A stretch of DNA of 64,000 nt from Paenibacillus massiliensis 2301065 = DSM 16942 (GTDB lineage: Bacteria; Bacillota; Bacilli; Paenibacillales; Paenibacillaceae), in the NCBI RefSeq assembly GCF_000377505.1, contig NZ_KB898192.1, positions 186,001-250,000 of the forward strand, given 5' to 3'. Under the pieces are notes generated by a model that saw nothing but the letters and a program-made list of their open reading frames with translations, was not told where the DNA came from and did not search any database. Of this stretch, positions 25,059-33,650 are shown piece after piece. Made by a program: the position numbers and the translations under genes. Within the stretch, counting starts at the first letter, position 1. Each line of letters starts with the position of its first letter.

Positions 25059-26480
25059 CTAGATTCCAATCGCTTTCCCATCTACTGCATGCATCGCTTC
25101 TCCCAGAATTTCGGAGAGCGTCGGATGCGGATATGCGAGCTGGCCGACCTCCCATGGTGTAGCATCAAGCAGCTGTGCAAGTGCAGCCTCGCTGATCAGG
25201 TCCGTTACGTGGGTACCGATCATATGCACACCAAGAATATCATTGCTCTCACGGTCAGCGATCACCTTCACGAAGCCATCTTTGCTGCCGTATACAAGTG
25301 ATTTGCCAATCGCTTGAAATGGGAATTTGCCCACCTTGATCTCACGTCCAGCCTGCTTGGCCTGTTCCTCCGTCAGCCCCACACTGGCCGTCTCAGGACG
25401 GGTATACACACAACGTGGAATCATGTGGTCAGGTGTGTGGTGAGCTTGTTCTCCGGACAGGTGATGAACCGCAGCAATCCCTTCATGGCTGGCAGCATGG
25501 GCAAGCTGTACCCCTCCAATGCAATCCCCGATCGCATAAATATGAGGCTCGTGCGTCTGATAATCCGCATTAACGGCTATGAAGCCATTCACGACGCGGA
25601 TATCTGTATTTTCCAATCCGATATTTTCTACATTGGCTTGTCTGCCGACAGACACCAGTAGCTTCACCGCGCTCAACGTCTGCGTCTCCTCGCCCTGTCT
25701 GATGTCAATCTGAACGCCTTCCTCGTCCTTGCCGTAGCTATCTGTCAGAAGCTCACAGCTCGTCAGAATCTTAATCCCACGGGCGCTTAGCAGGCGCTGC
25801 AGCTCCTTGGACACATCCGGATCCTCAGCAGGCAGCAAGCGCGGAGCAGCCTCTACAATGGTAACCTCCACCCCAAAGTCATTCAGCATCGAAGCCCATT
25901 CCACACCTATGACGCCGCCGCCGACAATAATAATGGAAGCTGGTAGGGCATCCATCGTCAACGCTTCATCACTGCTCATGATATACTGTCCATCGGGTTC
26001 AAGTCCTGGGAGCTGACGTGGTCGGGAGCCCGTGGCAATGATCAGATTGCCTGACACGACGGTCTCCATCTCTCCATCCTCCAGCTCCACGGCAATGGAA
26101 CCGCTCTTCGGCGAAAAGATCGAAGGCCCAATGACGCGCCCTGTTCCCTTCAGTACCGTGATCTTGTTCTTGCGCATCAGATATTGCACCCCTTGGTGCA
26201 GTTGCTGAACTACCTGTTCCTTGCGTTCCTGCACTTTGGGGAACACAAGCGTAGCACCCGCAGTCTCCACGCCGAAGGCAGCACTTTCCTTGACAGTCGC
26301 ATACACCTCTGCACTGCGCAGCAACGCCTTGCTCGGAATGCATCCACGGTGCAGACAGGTCCCTCCAAGCTTGTCCTGTTCGATGATGACGACCTCCTTG
26401 CCCAATTGGGCTGCGCGAATCGCCGCCACATAACCACCAGTTCCTCCACCAAGCACCGCCACATCACAATTAATCGTCAT
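25059..26480 (-). CDS. lpdV: Dihydrolipoyl dehydrogenase (E3) of the branched-chain complex
   Basis: The 473-residue flavoprotein has the FAD fold GGGTGGYVAA at 11-20, the redox disulfide Cys42 and Cys47 in GGTCLHRGCIPSK, the NAD fold IIVGGGVIGVEWASML, the second FAD motif YAIGDCIGGVQLAHAA and the C-terminal active-site pair YPHPTLSEILGEA. It reoxidises the E2 lipoyl group. Being first in the unit with E1 and E2, it is probably dedicated to that complex. The ptb, bcd and buk genes that open the Bacillus bkd operon are not present, and no BkdR-type regulator or -24/-12 promoter could be found upstream. Start ATG at 26480 follows GGAGGAAGCT. Confidence 0.93.
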   Translation of the reverse strand: MTINCDVAVLGGGTGGYVAAIRAAQLGKEVVIIEQDKLGGTCLHRGCIPSKALLRSAEVYATVKESAAFGVETAGATLVFPKVQERKEQVVQQLHQGVQYLMRKNKITVLKGTGRVIGPSIFSPKSGSIAVELEDGEMETVVSGNLIIATGSRPRQLPGLEPDGQYIMSSDEALTMDALPASIIIVGGGVIGVEWASMLNDFGVEVTIVEAAPRLLPAEDPDVSKELQRLLSARGIKILTSCELLTDSYGKDEEGVQIDIRQGEETQTLSAVKLLVSVGRQANVENIGLENTDIRVVNGFIAVNADYQTHEPHIYAIGDCIGGVQLAHAASHEGIAAVHHLSGEQAHHTPDHMIPRCVYTRPETASVGLTEEQAKQAGREIKVGKFPFQAIGKSLVYGSKDGFVKVIADRESNDILGVHMIGTHVTDLISEAALAQLLDATPWEVGQLAYPHPTLSEILGEAMHAVDGKAIGI

Positions 26481-26684
26481 AGCTTCCTCCGTTAATTACA
26501 TATTTGAATGCATTGATATCCATTATTCCATTCGGTATTTATGAAAATTTTAACCATTTACAAATCTGCGCAAACGAAAGAGACACGTATGATTGCTGCT
26601 CATGACAGCGGAGCGCTGGGCAATCGTCGTGTACAGTAGCTTCTATCCGTTCTTATTATCCTTACGCTTCCTATGTAACATGGA

Positions 26685-26894
26685 CTATTCATAAAGGGCA
26701 TCCTTGAGCTTACTCGACATGCGCGGCGTCCCGGACTGTGCGCGTACTGCCTTCCGTAAACGCTCATTACGTTGCTCCAGCTCCTGAATCTTGGCAGCCA
26801 TTTGAGCAATCAGCTCTCCTGCCTGTGGACTTAGCTGACCGTTCTGCCGAAGCTCCTCTATTCGAGCCGTGTAATCCTTAGCTTGATCTGCCAT
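26685..26894 (-). CDS. Small coiled-coil protein of unknown function
   Basis: The 69-residue protein is highly charged and predicted to form a coiled coil over residues 5-50 (ARIEELRQNGQLSPQAGELI, IQELEQRNERLRKAVRAQ), with a C-terminal SSKLKDALYE. No signal peptide or catalytic motif. AAAGGTGAT lies before ATG at 26894, and the reading frame is preferred over an overlapping one (26600-26809) that lacks a good start. I do not recognise a family. It stands alone between lpdV and the divergent thymidine kinase gene. Confidence 0.6.
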   Translation of the reverse strand: MADQAKDYTARIEELRQNGQLSPQAGELIAQMAAKIQELEQRNERLRKAVRAQSGTPRMSSKLKDALYE

Positions 26895-27216
26895 GACACA
26901 TCACCTTTTCTGTTGTTCGTATCACCTTACCTTACCATGTGGCAAAGTGTCATAGCAATGAGCAATCCATATATGGAGTCTCTTGACCATAAGCACCAGA
27001 AGAACGAAAGCAGAACCCCCCTGGGACTTTCGAATACAATACAGGATAGGTTAGGCGTATAGCAACAGCACTGGGATCGATCACCATTGTATGATTTTAT
27101 CTGGAACGTGAGCTTGCGGTATGGTAATCTATAATGGCGTTTTCTTCGGATAGAGGTTCGCAGGTTGCATATTAAGCCTTGTATGTCTTGTTGTTAGGAA
27201 AGAGAGGAGAATCGTA
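26895..27216 (+). other. Intergenic region before tdk
   Basis: This 322-base stretch separates two divergent genes and must hold promoters for both, but I could not find a well-spaced sigma-A pair or any convincing riboswitch or operator. The AGAGGAGA ribosome binding site of tdk is at 27202-27209. Confidence 0.4.
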
Positions 27217-27813
27217 TTGTCTAGAGGACGTATTACCGTAATTACGGGTCCCATGTTCAGTGAGAAATCCGGAGAACTGATCCGCCGCTGCCAGAAGCTT
27301 ATGAAGTATGGGCGTCGCAAGGTAGTAGCGTACAAGCCGGCAGAGGATAACCGGTATGCCGAGGATGAGATCGTGAGCCGCATTGGCTACAGGCTCCCTG
27401 CTATATCTATTCCTCGTAAGCTGACTGAGGAGACGGTACAGCAGATTCTGGTCGAAACGAAGGATGCGGATGTGGTTGCCTTTGACGAGGTGCAGTTCTT
27501 TAGTCGTCCAATCATGCAGCTTGTGCAGGAATTGGCCTATTGCGGAAAGCATGTCATTGTCGATGGTCTGAATATGGATTACAGAGGTAAAGAGTTCGGC
27601 TACATTGGTGGCTTGCTCGCCATGGCCGATGACATTGAGAAGCTAAGCTCATTCTGCGCAGTGTGCGGCAGTGCTGAGGCGAACTTCACACAGCGTATTG
27701 TGAACGGTGAACCTGCAAAGGTAGGTCCGATCGTCATGATTGGCGATTCCGAGGCTTATGAGCCACGTTGCCGGGAATGCTTTGTTCCACCCCACAAGGT
27801 GGATTGCAACTAA
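27217..27813 (+). CDS. tdk: Thymidine kinase, type II, with an altered P-loop
   Basis: The 198-residue protein has the type II thymidine kinase layout: P-loop at residues 11-18, catalytic Glu91 in FDEVQFF, a GLNMDYRGKEFGYIG segment, the zinc site CAVCGS..YEPRCRECF and a lasso between. It phosphorylates thymidine in pyrimidine salvage. The P-loop reads GPMFSEKSGEL where the family has GPMFSGKSEEL: Gly and Glu have changed places around the Lys. The DNA (AGT GAG AAA TCC GGA GAA) is unambiguous. Start TTG at 27217 follows AGAGGAGA. Activity is uncertain because the conserved Gly before Lys is lost. Confidence 0.85.
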   Translation: MSRGRITVITGPMFSEKSGELIRRCQKLMKYGRRKVVAYKPAEDNRYAEDEIVSRIGYRLPAISIPRKLTEETVQQILVETKDADVVAFDEVQFFSRPIMQLVQELAYCGKHVIVDGLNMDYRGKEFGYIGGLLAMADDIEKLSSFCAVCGSAEANFTQRIVNGEPAKVGPIVMIGDSEAYEPRCRECFVPPHKVDCN

Positions 27814-27940
27814 CAGACACCGACGGAACTGTGGCGATACGTTATACATAGCCCGGAGATGCCAGGGACAGCCACCTGCATCTCTGAGCGGTATATACGA
27901 ATCGAAGCCCATCACCAGACTATTAAAAATCAGCTTGCAA

Positions 27941-28231
27941 CTACAAGGGTAGCATATCCCGACGCTCTGCCTGAGGCTTGCAGTTCTTGCATACGCCCCA
28001 TATTTGACCGTTATCCCCAGCATAGAAGGTAAGCTTCTCTTCCTTTTTGCAAAAGCTGCATTTCTGCGTCTTCGGTGCCTTCTCAGGCTTACGCTGGAAT
28101 TTCACCACGTTAGCTCCACGCGCACCCTGATCACGGTGACTATCCTGCGGATTTCTGGTCCGCTGCAGAAACACCACAATAGCAGATATCATGATAACTC
28201 CGATTAGTACATACCATATGAAGTTCCACAT
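27941..28231 (-). CDS. Membrane-anchored zinc-ribbon protein of unknown function
   Basis: ATG at 28231 follows AAAGGAG and gives 96 residues; a longer in-frame reading from 28294 adds 21 residues without a ribosome binding site. One transmembrane helix (FIWYVLIGVIMISAIVVFL) at the N-terminus, then a basic linker, then a zinc ribbon with two CxxC pairs (CSFCKK..VCKNC). The ribbon would face the cytoplasm or outside depending on topology; the basic stretch after the helix favours the cytoplasm. No family recognised. Confidence 0.65.
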   Translation of the reverse strand: MWNFIWYVLIGVIMISAIVVFLQRTRNPQDSHRDQGARGANVVKFQRKPEKAPKTQKCSFCKKEEKLTFYAGDNGQIWGVCKNCKPQAERRDMLPL

Positions 28232-28406
28232 GGCCACGCTCTCCTTTGGCAGATTGTTGTTCTCAACACCATTACCTTCCATAAATTGTGACATTGCACA
28301 ATCTCATGTAAGCGCCTACCTCCAAAGTAAACCATTTGAACCATCGGTGTCAAATCGCCCGTTATCTTCCCTTATACGACGCCTAACCAATAGCCAACGC
28401 GAATGG

Positions 28407-28431
28407 CCCGAGGCCAATATCGGTCCTCGGG
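28407..28431 (-). terminator. GC-rich stem-loop after the nucleoside phosphorylase gene
   Basis: CCCGAGG and CCTCGGG form a 7-base stem with a short inner pairing, 54 bases past the stop at 28485. No T-tract follows on either strand, so it may stabilise the 3' end rather than end transcription. Confidence 0.4.
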
Positions 28432-28484
28432 TAACATAAGCAGTCCATCTCTTAAATTATGTCAGCAATCAGACCTACGCACAT

Positions 28485-29291
28485 TCAGGCACCCTGTTCC
28501 TCCTGACGCGCTACATGAGTCAAGGCACGCAGTGCCGCCTCCATCTCCAATTCAACAGCTGCAGCCACGGCATTCGTATGCGGGTCATACTCGGCTGCCA
28601 GATCGCTATCCGCGAAGCCATCAATAGCTACGATCGCACCTGCTCGTGCTCCACGCAGCGTACTGACGATGTATAGTGCTGCTATCTCCATCTCTGCTGC
28701 CAGCGCACCAGCCAGCTTGAATTTACGATGCGGTATGTCTTCCACTCCGGTAAAGAAAGCATCCAGCGTCACCGTAATGCCTTTCCCCACCTTACACGCT
28801 GTAAATTCAGCTGAGCCGACTGCCTGGTCAGGCTCTGCATTTCCAGCAGCCGAATGAGCAGCAGATCCGGCAAGCGCTGCAGCGTACAGAGCCTCCGTCA
28901 CCCCGCTATCCGCTACAGCCGGAAATCCTTCGGGTACGAGCTGTCGTGTCAGTCCATCTGTTCGTACTGCTGCCGTGCTGACAATAACACTGCCCGCAGG
29001 GTATTCCGCCGTGTAGGAGCCTGCTGTGCCAACGCGGATGAGCGTCTTCACGCCAGCGCGGATAAGCTCCTCGAAGCATACCGCGGCTCCTGGTGATCCG
29101 ACACCATGACTGACGACGGCAATCTTCACCCCTTCATATGCACCGACAAAAGTTCTGTATTCACGACTGAATGCCAGCTCACGTGCATTGTCCAGCTTGC
29201 GGGAGATTTTCTCCGCACGTGCAGGATCACCACATACAATGGCGTATGGTGGAACATCCTCGGAGTGAATTTGCAAAATAGGCATTAACAT
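28485..29291 (-). CDS. Nucleoside phosphorylase, uridine phosphorylase-like (NP-I family)
   Basis: The 268-residue protein has the NP-I features YAIVCGDPARAEKISRKL near residue 17 (phosphate Arg), VVSHGVGSPGAA near 57, LIRVGTAGSY near 84 (phosphate loop) and LAAEMEIAALYIV near 196 (ribose-binding Glu-Met-Glu). It should cleave nucleosides with phosphate; base preference cannot be read. Odd point: residues 140-165 are an Ala/Gly/Ser-rich insert (AAHSAAGNAEP) not usual in the family. AAAGGAG lies 12 bases before the ATG. It lies near a nucleoside importer operon, so uptake and breakdown may be linked. Confidence 0.82.
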   Translation of the reverse strand: MLMPILQIHSEDVPPYAIVCGDPARAEKISRKLDNARELAFSREYRTFVGAYEGVKIAVVSHGVGSPGAAVCFEELIRAGVKTLIRVGTAGSYTAEYPAGSVIVSTAAVRTDGLTRQLVPEGFPAVADSGVTEALYAAALAGSAAHSAAGNAEPDQAVGSAEFTACKVGKGITVTLDAFFTGVEDIPHRKFKLAGALAAEMEIAALYIVSTLRGARAGAIVAIDGFADSDLAAEYDPHTNAVAAAVELEMEAALRALTHVARQEEQGA

Positions 29292-29294
29292 AGC

Positions 29295-29966
29295 TCAATC
29301 AAACTCCTTTTTCGTCCATTCATCCTCTGGGATCGGCAGGTCCTCCCCCGAGAAGCGCTGTTCCTTGAACGGATCGGCAAAATGATGGAAGCCATTATTC
29401 TCCCAGAATCCGTTGCGATCCTCCTTCATGAACTCCAGCCCTCGCACCCACTTGGCACTCTTCCAGAAGTACAGCTGAGGTACAACCAAACGCAACGGAT
29501 AACCATGCTTGGGGGTCAGAGGTTCACCGTTATACTTGAAGGCCAGCAGCACATCATCGTGCAGTAGCTCCTCTAGGGGAACATTCGTCTCATAGTCATG
29601 GTCCGCATGAATCATGACATACTTGGCATCAGGCTTAATCCGCAGCTCCTTCAGAAAGTCAGAGAAACGAATACCCTCCCACGGGGTATCGAACTTTGAC
29701 CAGCGCGTCACGCAATGAATGTCGCTTACGATGCTCACCTGTGGCATGGCCAGCAGGTCTGTGAAGGAGAAGCTGCGTTCTTCCTCTACTTCCCCGAACA
29801 CTTTCAGATCCCAAGTGGTCATGTCGTATTCTGGCACTTCCCCTTCGTGCAGAATCGGAAATTTCTCTGTCAGCACCTGTCCTGGAGGCAGGCGGTCACC
29901 ATGCTCTTGGGTCGCACCCGATAAGGGTGCTTTGGTCTTCTTCAATCTCTCAGCCTTGTTATGCAA
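29295..29966 (-). CDS. Sulfite-oxidase-like molybdopterin protein (YuiH type)
   Basis: The 223-residue protein has the oxidoreductase molybdopterin-binding fold with SDIHCVTRWSKFDTPWEGI around residues 92-110, where the Cys is the molybdenum ligand. FKYNGEPLTPKHGYPLRLVVP and YFWKSAKWVRGLEF are further family blocks. No signal peptide or Tat motif is seen, so it is probably cytoplasmic, like B. subtilis YuiH. Electron donor and substrate are unknown. It ends three bases before the start of the nucleoside phosphorylase, so the two are probably co-transcribed although unrelated in function. Confidence 0.82.
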   Translation of the reverse strand: MHNKAERLKKTKAPLSGATQEHGDRLPPGQVLTEKFPILHEGEVPEYDMTTWDLKVFGEVEEERSFSFTDLLAMPQVSIVSDIHCVTRWSKFDTPWEGIRFSDFLKELRIKPDAKYVMIHADHDYETNVPLEELLHDDVLLAFKYNGEPLTPKHGYPLRLVVPQLYFWKSAKWVRGLEFMKEDRNGFWENNGFHHFADPFKEQRFSGEDLPIPEDEWTKKEFD

Positions 29967-30086
29967 GCTACTCCCTCCATAATCCGTAGATTTGTTGATT
30001 GCTCATGTGTACCTGCACATCTTTAACCCTTGATCCTCATCCCTTGGTGCTTAACTGTAATCCGCTCATCCCAATCTCCGTCAAGC

Positions 30087-31010
30087 TTAGCGCGAGCTGC
30101 CGCCTGCTTTCAGGGCATCCTGTGCATAGGTCTTGTCCTTGAAGAAGAACATCGCCAGCAAGGTCACGATATATGGCAGCATCATCGTAAAATGTGTTGG
30201 CAGCGAGAAGCCCTGCAATCGAATACCGAGTGCATCCATGAAGCCAAACAGCAGACTGGAGGCCATAACACCCAATGGATTGGATTGTCCAAGCATCGTT
30301 GCTACAAGGGCAATGAAGCCCCGGCCAGCGGTCATCCCCTCCGTGAACATCGTCACCTGACCCAAGGACAGCTGTGCTCCGGCCAGCGCACAGAGTACAC
30401 CGCACATCAGGATGGCACCATACTGAATACGGCGCACCTTAATCCCGATGCTTTGCGCAGCGACCGGATTCTCGCCAACAGAGCGCAGACGGAAGCCGGA
30501 TACGCTTTTGAACAGATACCATTGAAGCACAATGGCAAGAATGATGCCTAAGTACACTAGTGGGCTATGCCCGGAAAATACAGTGCCAACCCAAGGAATA
30601 TCTTGAATGAGCGGAATATCCCATTTCGGCAGACCCACCATGTTCTTGTCATAATAGGCACCCTTTACATCGAAAATCGCGCGAAGTGCGAACGTAGTCA
30701 GTCCTGCTGCCAGAAAATTAAGCGAGATCCCGACAACAATCGCATTCGCCTTGAGATTAAGGCTAATAAACGCGAACATCGCCGAGAAGAGAACTACTAT
30801 TATAATAGAAAAGATTACAGCAAGCAGCACATGACCAAATAGATAGTTGCCCAGTATAGCGGAGAAGGCGCCGATCAGAATAAGTCCTTCCAGGCCTACA
30901 TTGAATACGCCAACCCGGGAGCACAACGCTCCGCCGAGCGCTGCCAGCAGGATCGGTGTGACCATCCGCAGCGTCGAGTTGAACAAGGAGGCATCAAACA
31001 GTTGTTCCAT
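30087..31010 (-). CDS. nupQ: Nucleoside ABC transporter permease (NupQ/YufQ-like)
   Basis: The 307-residue integral membrane protein has about eight hydrophobic segments and the branched-chain-permease family blocks LGGALCSRVGVFNVGLEGLILIGAF in two parts and GENPVAAQSIGIKVRRIQYG (the EAA-like loop). It forms the membrane channel with NupP and is driven by NupO. GGAGAAGAAG precedes ATG at 31010, and the gene overlaps nupP by 17 bases. Last gene of a nupNOPQ-type operon that imports guanosine and related nucleosides in B. subtilis. Confidence 0.88.
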   Translation of the reverse strand: MEQLFDASLFNSTLRMVTPILLAALGGALCSRVGVFNVGLEGLILIGAFSAILGNYLFGHVLLAVIFSIIIVVLFSAMFAFISLNLKANAIVVGISLNFLAAGLTTFALRAIFDVKGAYYDKNMVGLPKWDIPLIQDIPWVGTVFSGHSPLVYLGIILAIVLQWYLFKSVSGFRLRSVGENPVAAQSIGIKVRRIQYGAILMCGVLCALAGAQLSLGQVTMFTEGMTAGRGFIALVATMLGQSNPLGVMASSLLFGFMDALGIRLQGFSLPTHFTMMLPYIVTLLAMFFFKDKTYAQDALKAGGSSR

Positions 31011-32061
31011 TGGACTTCTTCTCCTTTCTCCGTTTCAGGAATGCGTACCCGATCTGGGCCGATACGAACAGTGTCAATACCGCCTGAATTACACTTCCTA
31101 CCTCTAGCGGCACATCCGTGTTCCGCTCCATTCCCATTGAGCCCGTCTGTAGTGCGGCCAACAGAATGGCTGCGATAGCCGTACCAAGCGGGTGGGATCG
31201 GGCCAGAAGTGTAGCCATAATCCCACTCCACGCATAGCTCGCCGAGGAGAAGGAGCCGTCAATGAAGCGATATTGGGTCCCCAGCACTTCCCCAGCCCCG
31301 GCCAATCCGGCCAGTCCTCCGCTCACAATCATGGTGAGAATCATCATGCGAATCCGACGGACGCCTCCATAGGCTGCAAAGGAGGGATTACTGCCTAACA
31401 TGCGGATTTCATAGCCGATCACGGTTCTCTGCGTGAACCAATAGACCAGCAGCGCAGCAACGATTGCTATAACGAATCCGGCATGAAGTCCCATCCCTTG
31501 GAACAACTTTGGCAGCCATGTCGCCTGCTCCAGCATGGGCGTCTGCGCCATGGCCGCCGAGCCAGTCTGATCCTTGAACGGATAGGCTACCATATAACCG
31601 CTGAACCATAAGGCGATATAGTTGAGCAGCAATGTCGTGATGAGCAGATGCATGCCGAAGCGGGCATCCAGCCAGCCGGCCAGCAGGGAGTACAGTCCGC
31701 CAGCGATCATGCCTGCTGCTACTGCTGCAATGCAGACAAGCCAGCCCGGTCCCGGCACATATAATGCGGTCAAGGCAGCGCTAAGACCACCAAGAATCAT
31801 TTGTCCCTCTGCCCCCATGTTGAAGAAGCCGGCGCGGAACGCCAGAGCTACTCCAAGTCCAGCTAATATAATCGGTGTGGACCGGGCGAGAGTATTCGTG
31901 AAGAAGTAGAAGTTACCGAAGGCACCCTTCCACATTTCTGCATACGTTTCAATTACAGAGCCTCCAACCAGAAGGATGGCCAATGCTCCAGCCAAGAGGC
32001 CGATGAGCACAGCCAGGAGCGGCTGTACCAGCCCGCGAAGACTGTCTTTCACACGATTCAT
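30994..32061 (-). CDS. nupP: Nucleoside ABC transporter permease (NupP/YufP-like)
   Basis: ATG at 32061 overlaps the nupO stop as ATGA and follows CAGGAGGG, so this start is preferred over 32088. The 355-residue protein has multiple membrane helices, GLGVALAFRAGFFNMGAEGQMILGG in two parts and the cytoplasmic loop GSNPSFAAYGGVRRIRMM. It pairs with NupQ to form the importer pore. Length and order match the B. subtilis nup operon. Confidence 0.88.
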   Translation of the reverse strand: MNRVKDSLRGLVQPLLAVLIGLLAGALAILLVGGSVIETYAEMWKGAFGNFYFFTNTLARSTPIILAGLGVALAFRAGFFNMGAEGQMILGGLSAALTALYVPGPGWLVCIAAVAAGMIAGGLYSLLAGWLDARFGMHLLITTLLLNYIALWFSGYMVAYPFKDQTGSAAMAQTPMLEQATWLPKLFQGMGLHAGFVIAIVAALLVYWFTQRTVIGYEIRMLGSNPSFAAYGGVRRIRMMILTMIVSGGLAGLAGAGEVLGTQYRFIDGSFSSASYAWSGIMATLLARSHPLGTAIAAILLAALQTGSMGMERNTDVPLEVGSVIQAVLTLFVSAQIGYAFLKRRKEKKSNGTTV

Positions 32062-33557
32062 ATCCGTTCTTTCCCTCCTGCCATCCACAAGCTGATCTGT
32101 TCCTCCGTAGCAGCCTCTGCCGTCAGCTCACCAGCAATCTCACCTTCGTACATAACCAGAATCCGGTCGGAAAGCTGTAAGATCTCCGATAGCTCCGACG
32201 AGACGAGCAGAATACCTGCTCCCTCATTCCGCTTGCGCAGCAACTCGGCATGTATGGCTTCCATCGCGCCAATATCGACACCACGCGTAGGCTCAGCTGC
32301 AATCAGAAATGGAGTGTCCTGCGCGAATTCGCGAGCTGCAATCAGCTTCTGCAGATTACCTCCCGATAGAAACTGTACCTTCGTGTCCACTGATCCTGTC
32401 TTGATGCCAAATTGCTTGATCCAGCGCTCGACCATCTCGCGAGCCTGTCGCGTTCTTACGATTCCCTTCGATTGCAGCCGATGATGATGCCCCATGAGAC
32501 CATTCTCGCGAACAGTGGCATCCTTTGCTGCCCCCCACATATAACGATCCTCCGGGATATGCGCCAGACCCTGCTCCCGAATGCGGCGGACCGGCCAATT
32601 CGTCGTATCCTGACCTGACAATCGGATCTGTCCTTGCTTCGGCTTGCGCAGTCCTGCGATCACCTGAATCAGCTCGGATTGTCCGTTGCCAGAGATACCT
32701 GCAATACCGACAATCTCACCCTGTCGAACCTCCATTTGAATATCCTTCAGGGCCGACTGATCCTTGCTGCCTTCCAGTGTCAGGTCCTTCACCTGCAGGA
32801 CGGGCTCACCCACGGTAACTGGCGGCTTCACGATACGAATCAATTCTCGGCCTACCATCAGCCGTGAGAGCTGCTCCACATCCGTCTCACTCGCATTCAT
32901 CGTTCCCGTCACCTGCCCGTCTCGCAGCACGGTAATCCGATCCGCTACCTCCATGACCTCCTGTAGCTTGTGCGTGATCAGGATGAAGCTCTTCCCGAGC
33001 TGTGCGAGCGACTTCATATTAGCAAGCAGCTCCTTCACCTCCAGCGGGGTAAGTACGGCTGATGGCTCATCCAGAATGATGACATCTGCACCTTGGTACA
33101 GCACCTTCAGGATTTCCACACGCTGCTGCATGCCAAGCGGGCATTCGCCTACTCTTTTCCACGGGTCCACAGGCATGCTGTATTGTTGCCCAAGTTCTTG
33201 CACAAGCTGCGCAGCAGCTTTTCTATCAAAGGCCCCAGCCTTGGCTGGCTCGCGACCAATCACGATATTCTCGGCTACCGTGAAGGAAGGAAACAGCATA
33301 AAATGCTGATGCACCATCCCGATTCCATGCGCCATTGCCTGAGACGGGCTGGAAATGCTGACCTCACGGCCCCGGACTCGAATCGTTCCGGAGGTAGGCT
33401 GCTCCATCCCGTACAGCATGCGCATCAGCGTTGTTTTGCCAGCACCGTTCTCGCCAACGAGAGCATGAATCTCACCTTCACGTAGTTGAAAGTCGATGCT
33501 CCGGTTCGCAGTGAATCCACCGTACATCTTTGTAATTTTGTCCATCTCCAGCAGCAT
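32058..33557 (-). CDS. nupO: Nucleoside ABC transporter ATP-binding protein, double NBD (NupO/YufO-like)
   Basis: The 499-residue protein has two nucleotide-binding domains. The first has Walker A GENGAGKTT near residue 34 and a Walker B VIILDEPSAVLTP; the second has the usual degenerate Walker A GISGNGQSE and LSGGNLQKLIAAREF, then EPTRGVDIGA. This asymmetric pair is the rule in the RbsA/YufO family. It energises NupP/NupQ. The start at 33557 has GAGGAG 12 bases before it; a second ATG four codons on is possible. A hairpin between it and nupN may reduce its expression. Confidence 0.9.
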   Translation of the reverse strand: MLLEMDKITKMYGGFTANRSIDFQLREGEIHALVGENGAGKTTLMRMLYGMEQPTSGTIRVRGREVSISSPSQAMAHGIGMVHQHFMLFPSFTVAENIVIGREPAKAGAFDRKAAAQLVQELGQQYSMPVDPWKRVGECPLGMQQRVEILKVLYQGADVIILDEPSAVLTPLEVKELLANMKSLAQLGKSFILITHKLQEVMEVADRITVLRDGQVTGTMNASETDVEQLSRLMVGRELIRIVKPPVTVGEPVLQVKDLTLEGSKDQSALKDIQMEVRQGEIVGIAGISGNGQSELIQVIAGLRKPKQGQIRLSGQDTTNWPVRRIREQGLAHIPEDRYMWGAAKDATVRENGLMGHHHRLQSKGIVRTRQAREMVERWIKQFGIKTGSVDTKVQFLSGGNLQKLIAAREFAQDTPFLIAAEPTRGVDIGAMEAIHAELLRKRNEGAGILLVSSELSEILQLSDRILVMYEGEIAGELTAEAATEEQISLWMAGGKERI

Positions 33558-33599
33558 TTCTGGGATTCGCTCCTCTCGTACTCAGGCTTGAAATAGCAG

Positions 33600-33628
33600 C
33601 AAAACCGGCTGCCTCATCGGGCAGCCGG
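33600..33628 (-). terminator. Intercistronic hairpin between nupN and nupO
   Basis: On the minus strand CCGGCTGCC pairs perfectly with GGCAGCCGG, followed by TTTTGC, 23 bases past the nupN stop. Such partial terminators commonly let the binding protein be made in excess of the ATPase and permeases. Confidence 0.75.
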
Positions 33629-33650
33629 CGAATCACTCTATGGCTGAAGC

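Noticed and set aside
26600-26809. Overlapping 69-codon frame as an alternative to the coiled-coil gene
   Set aside because: It lacks a convincing ribosome binding site, and its composition (Arg/Ser/Cys-rich) is that of a shifted frame; the 26685-26894 frame has a good site.
27856-27885. GAGATGC/GCATCTC hairpin as the tdk terminator
   Set aside because: No T-tract follows on either strand and the loop is long.
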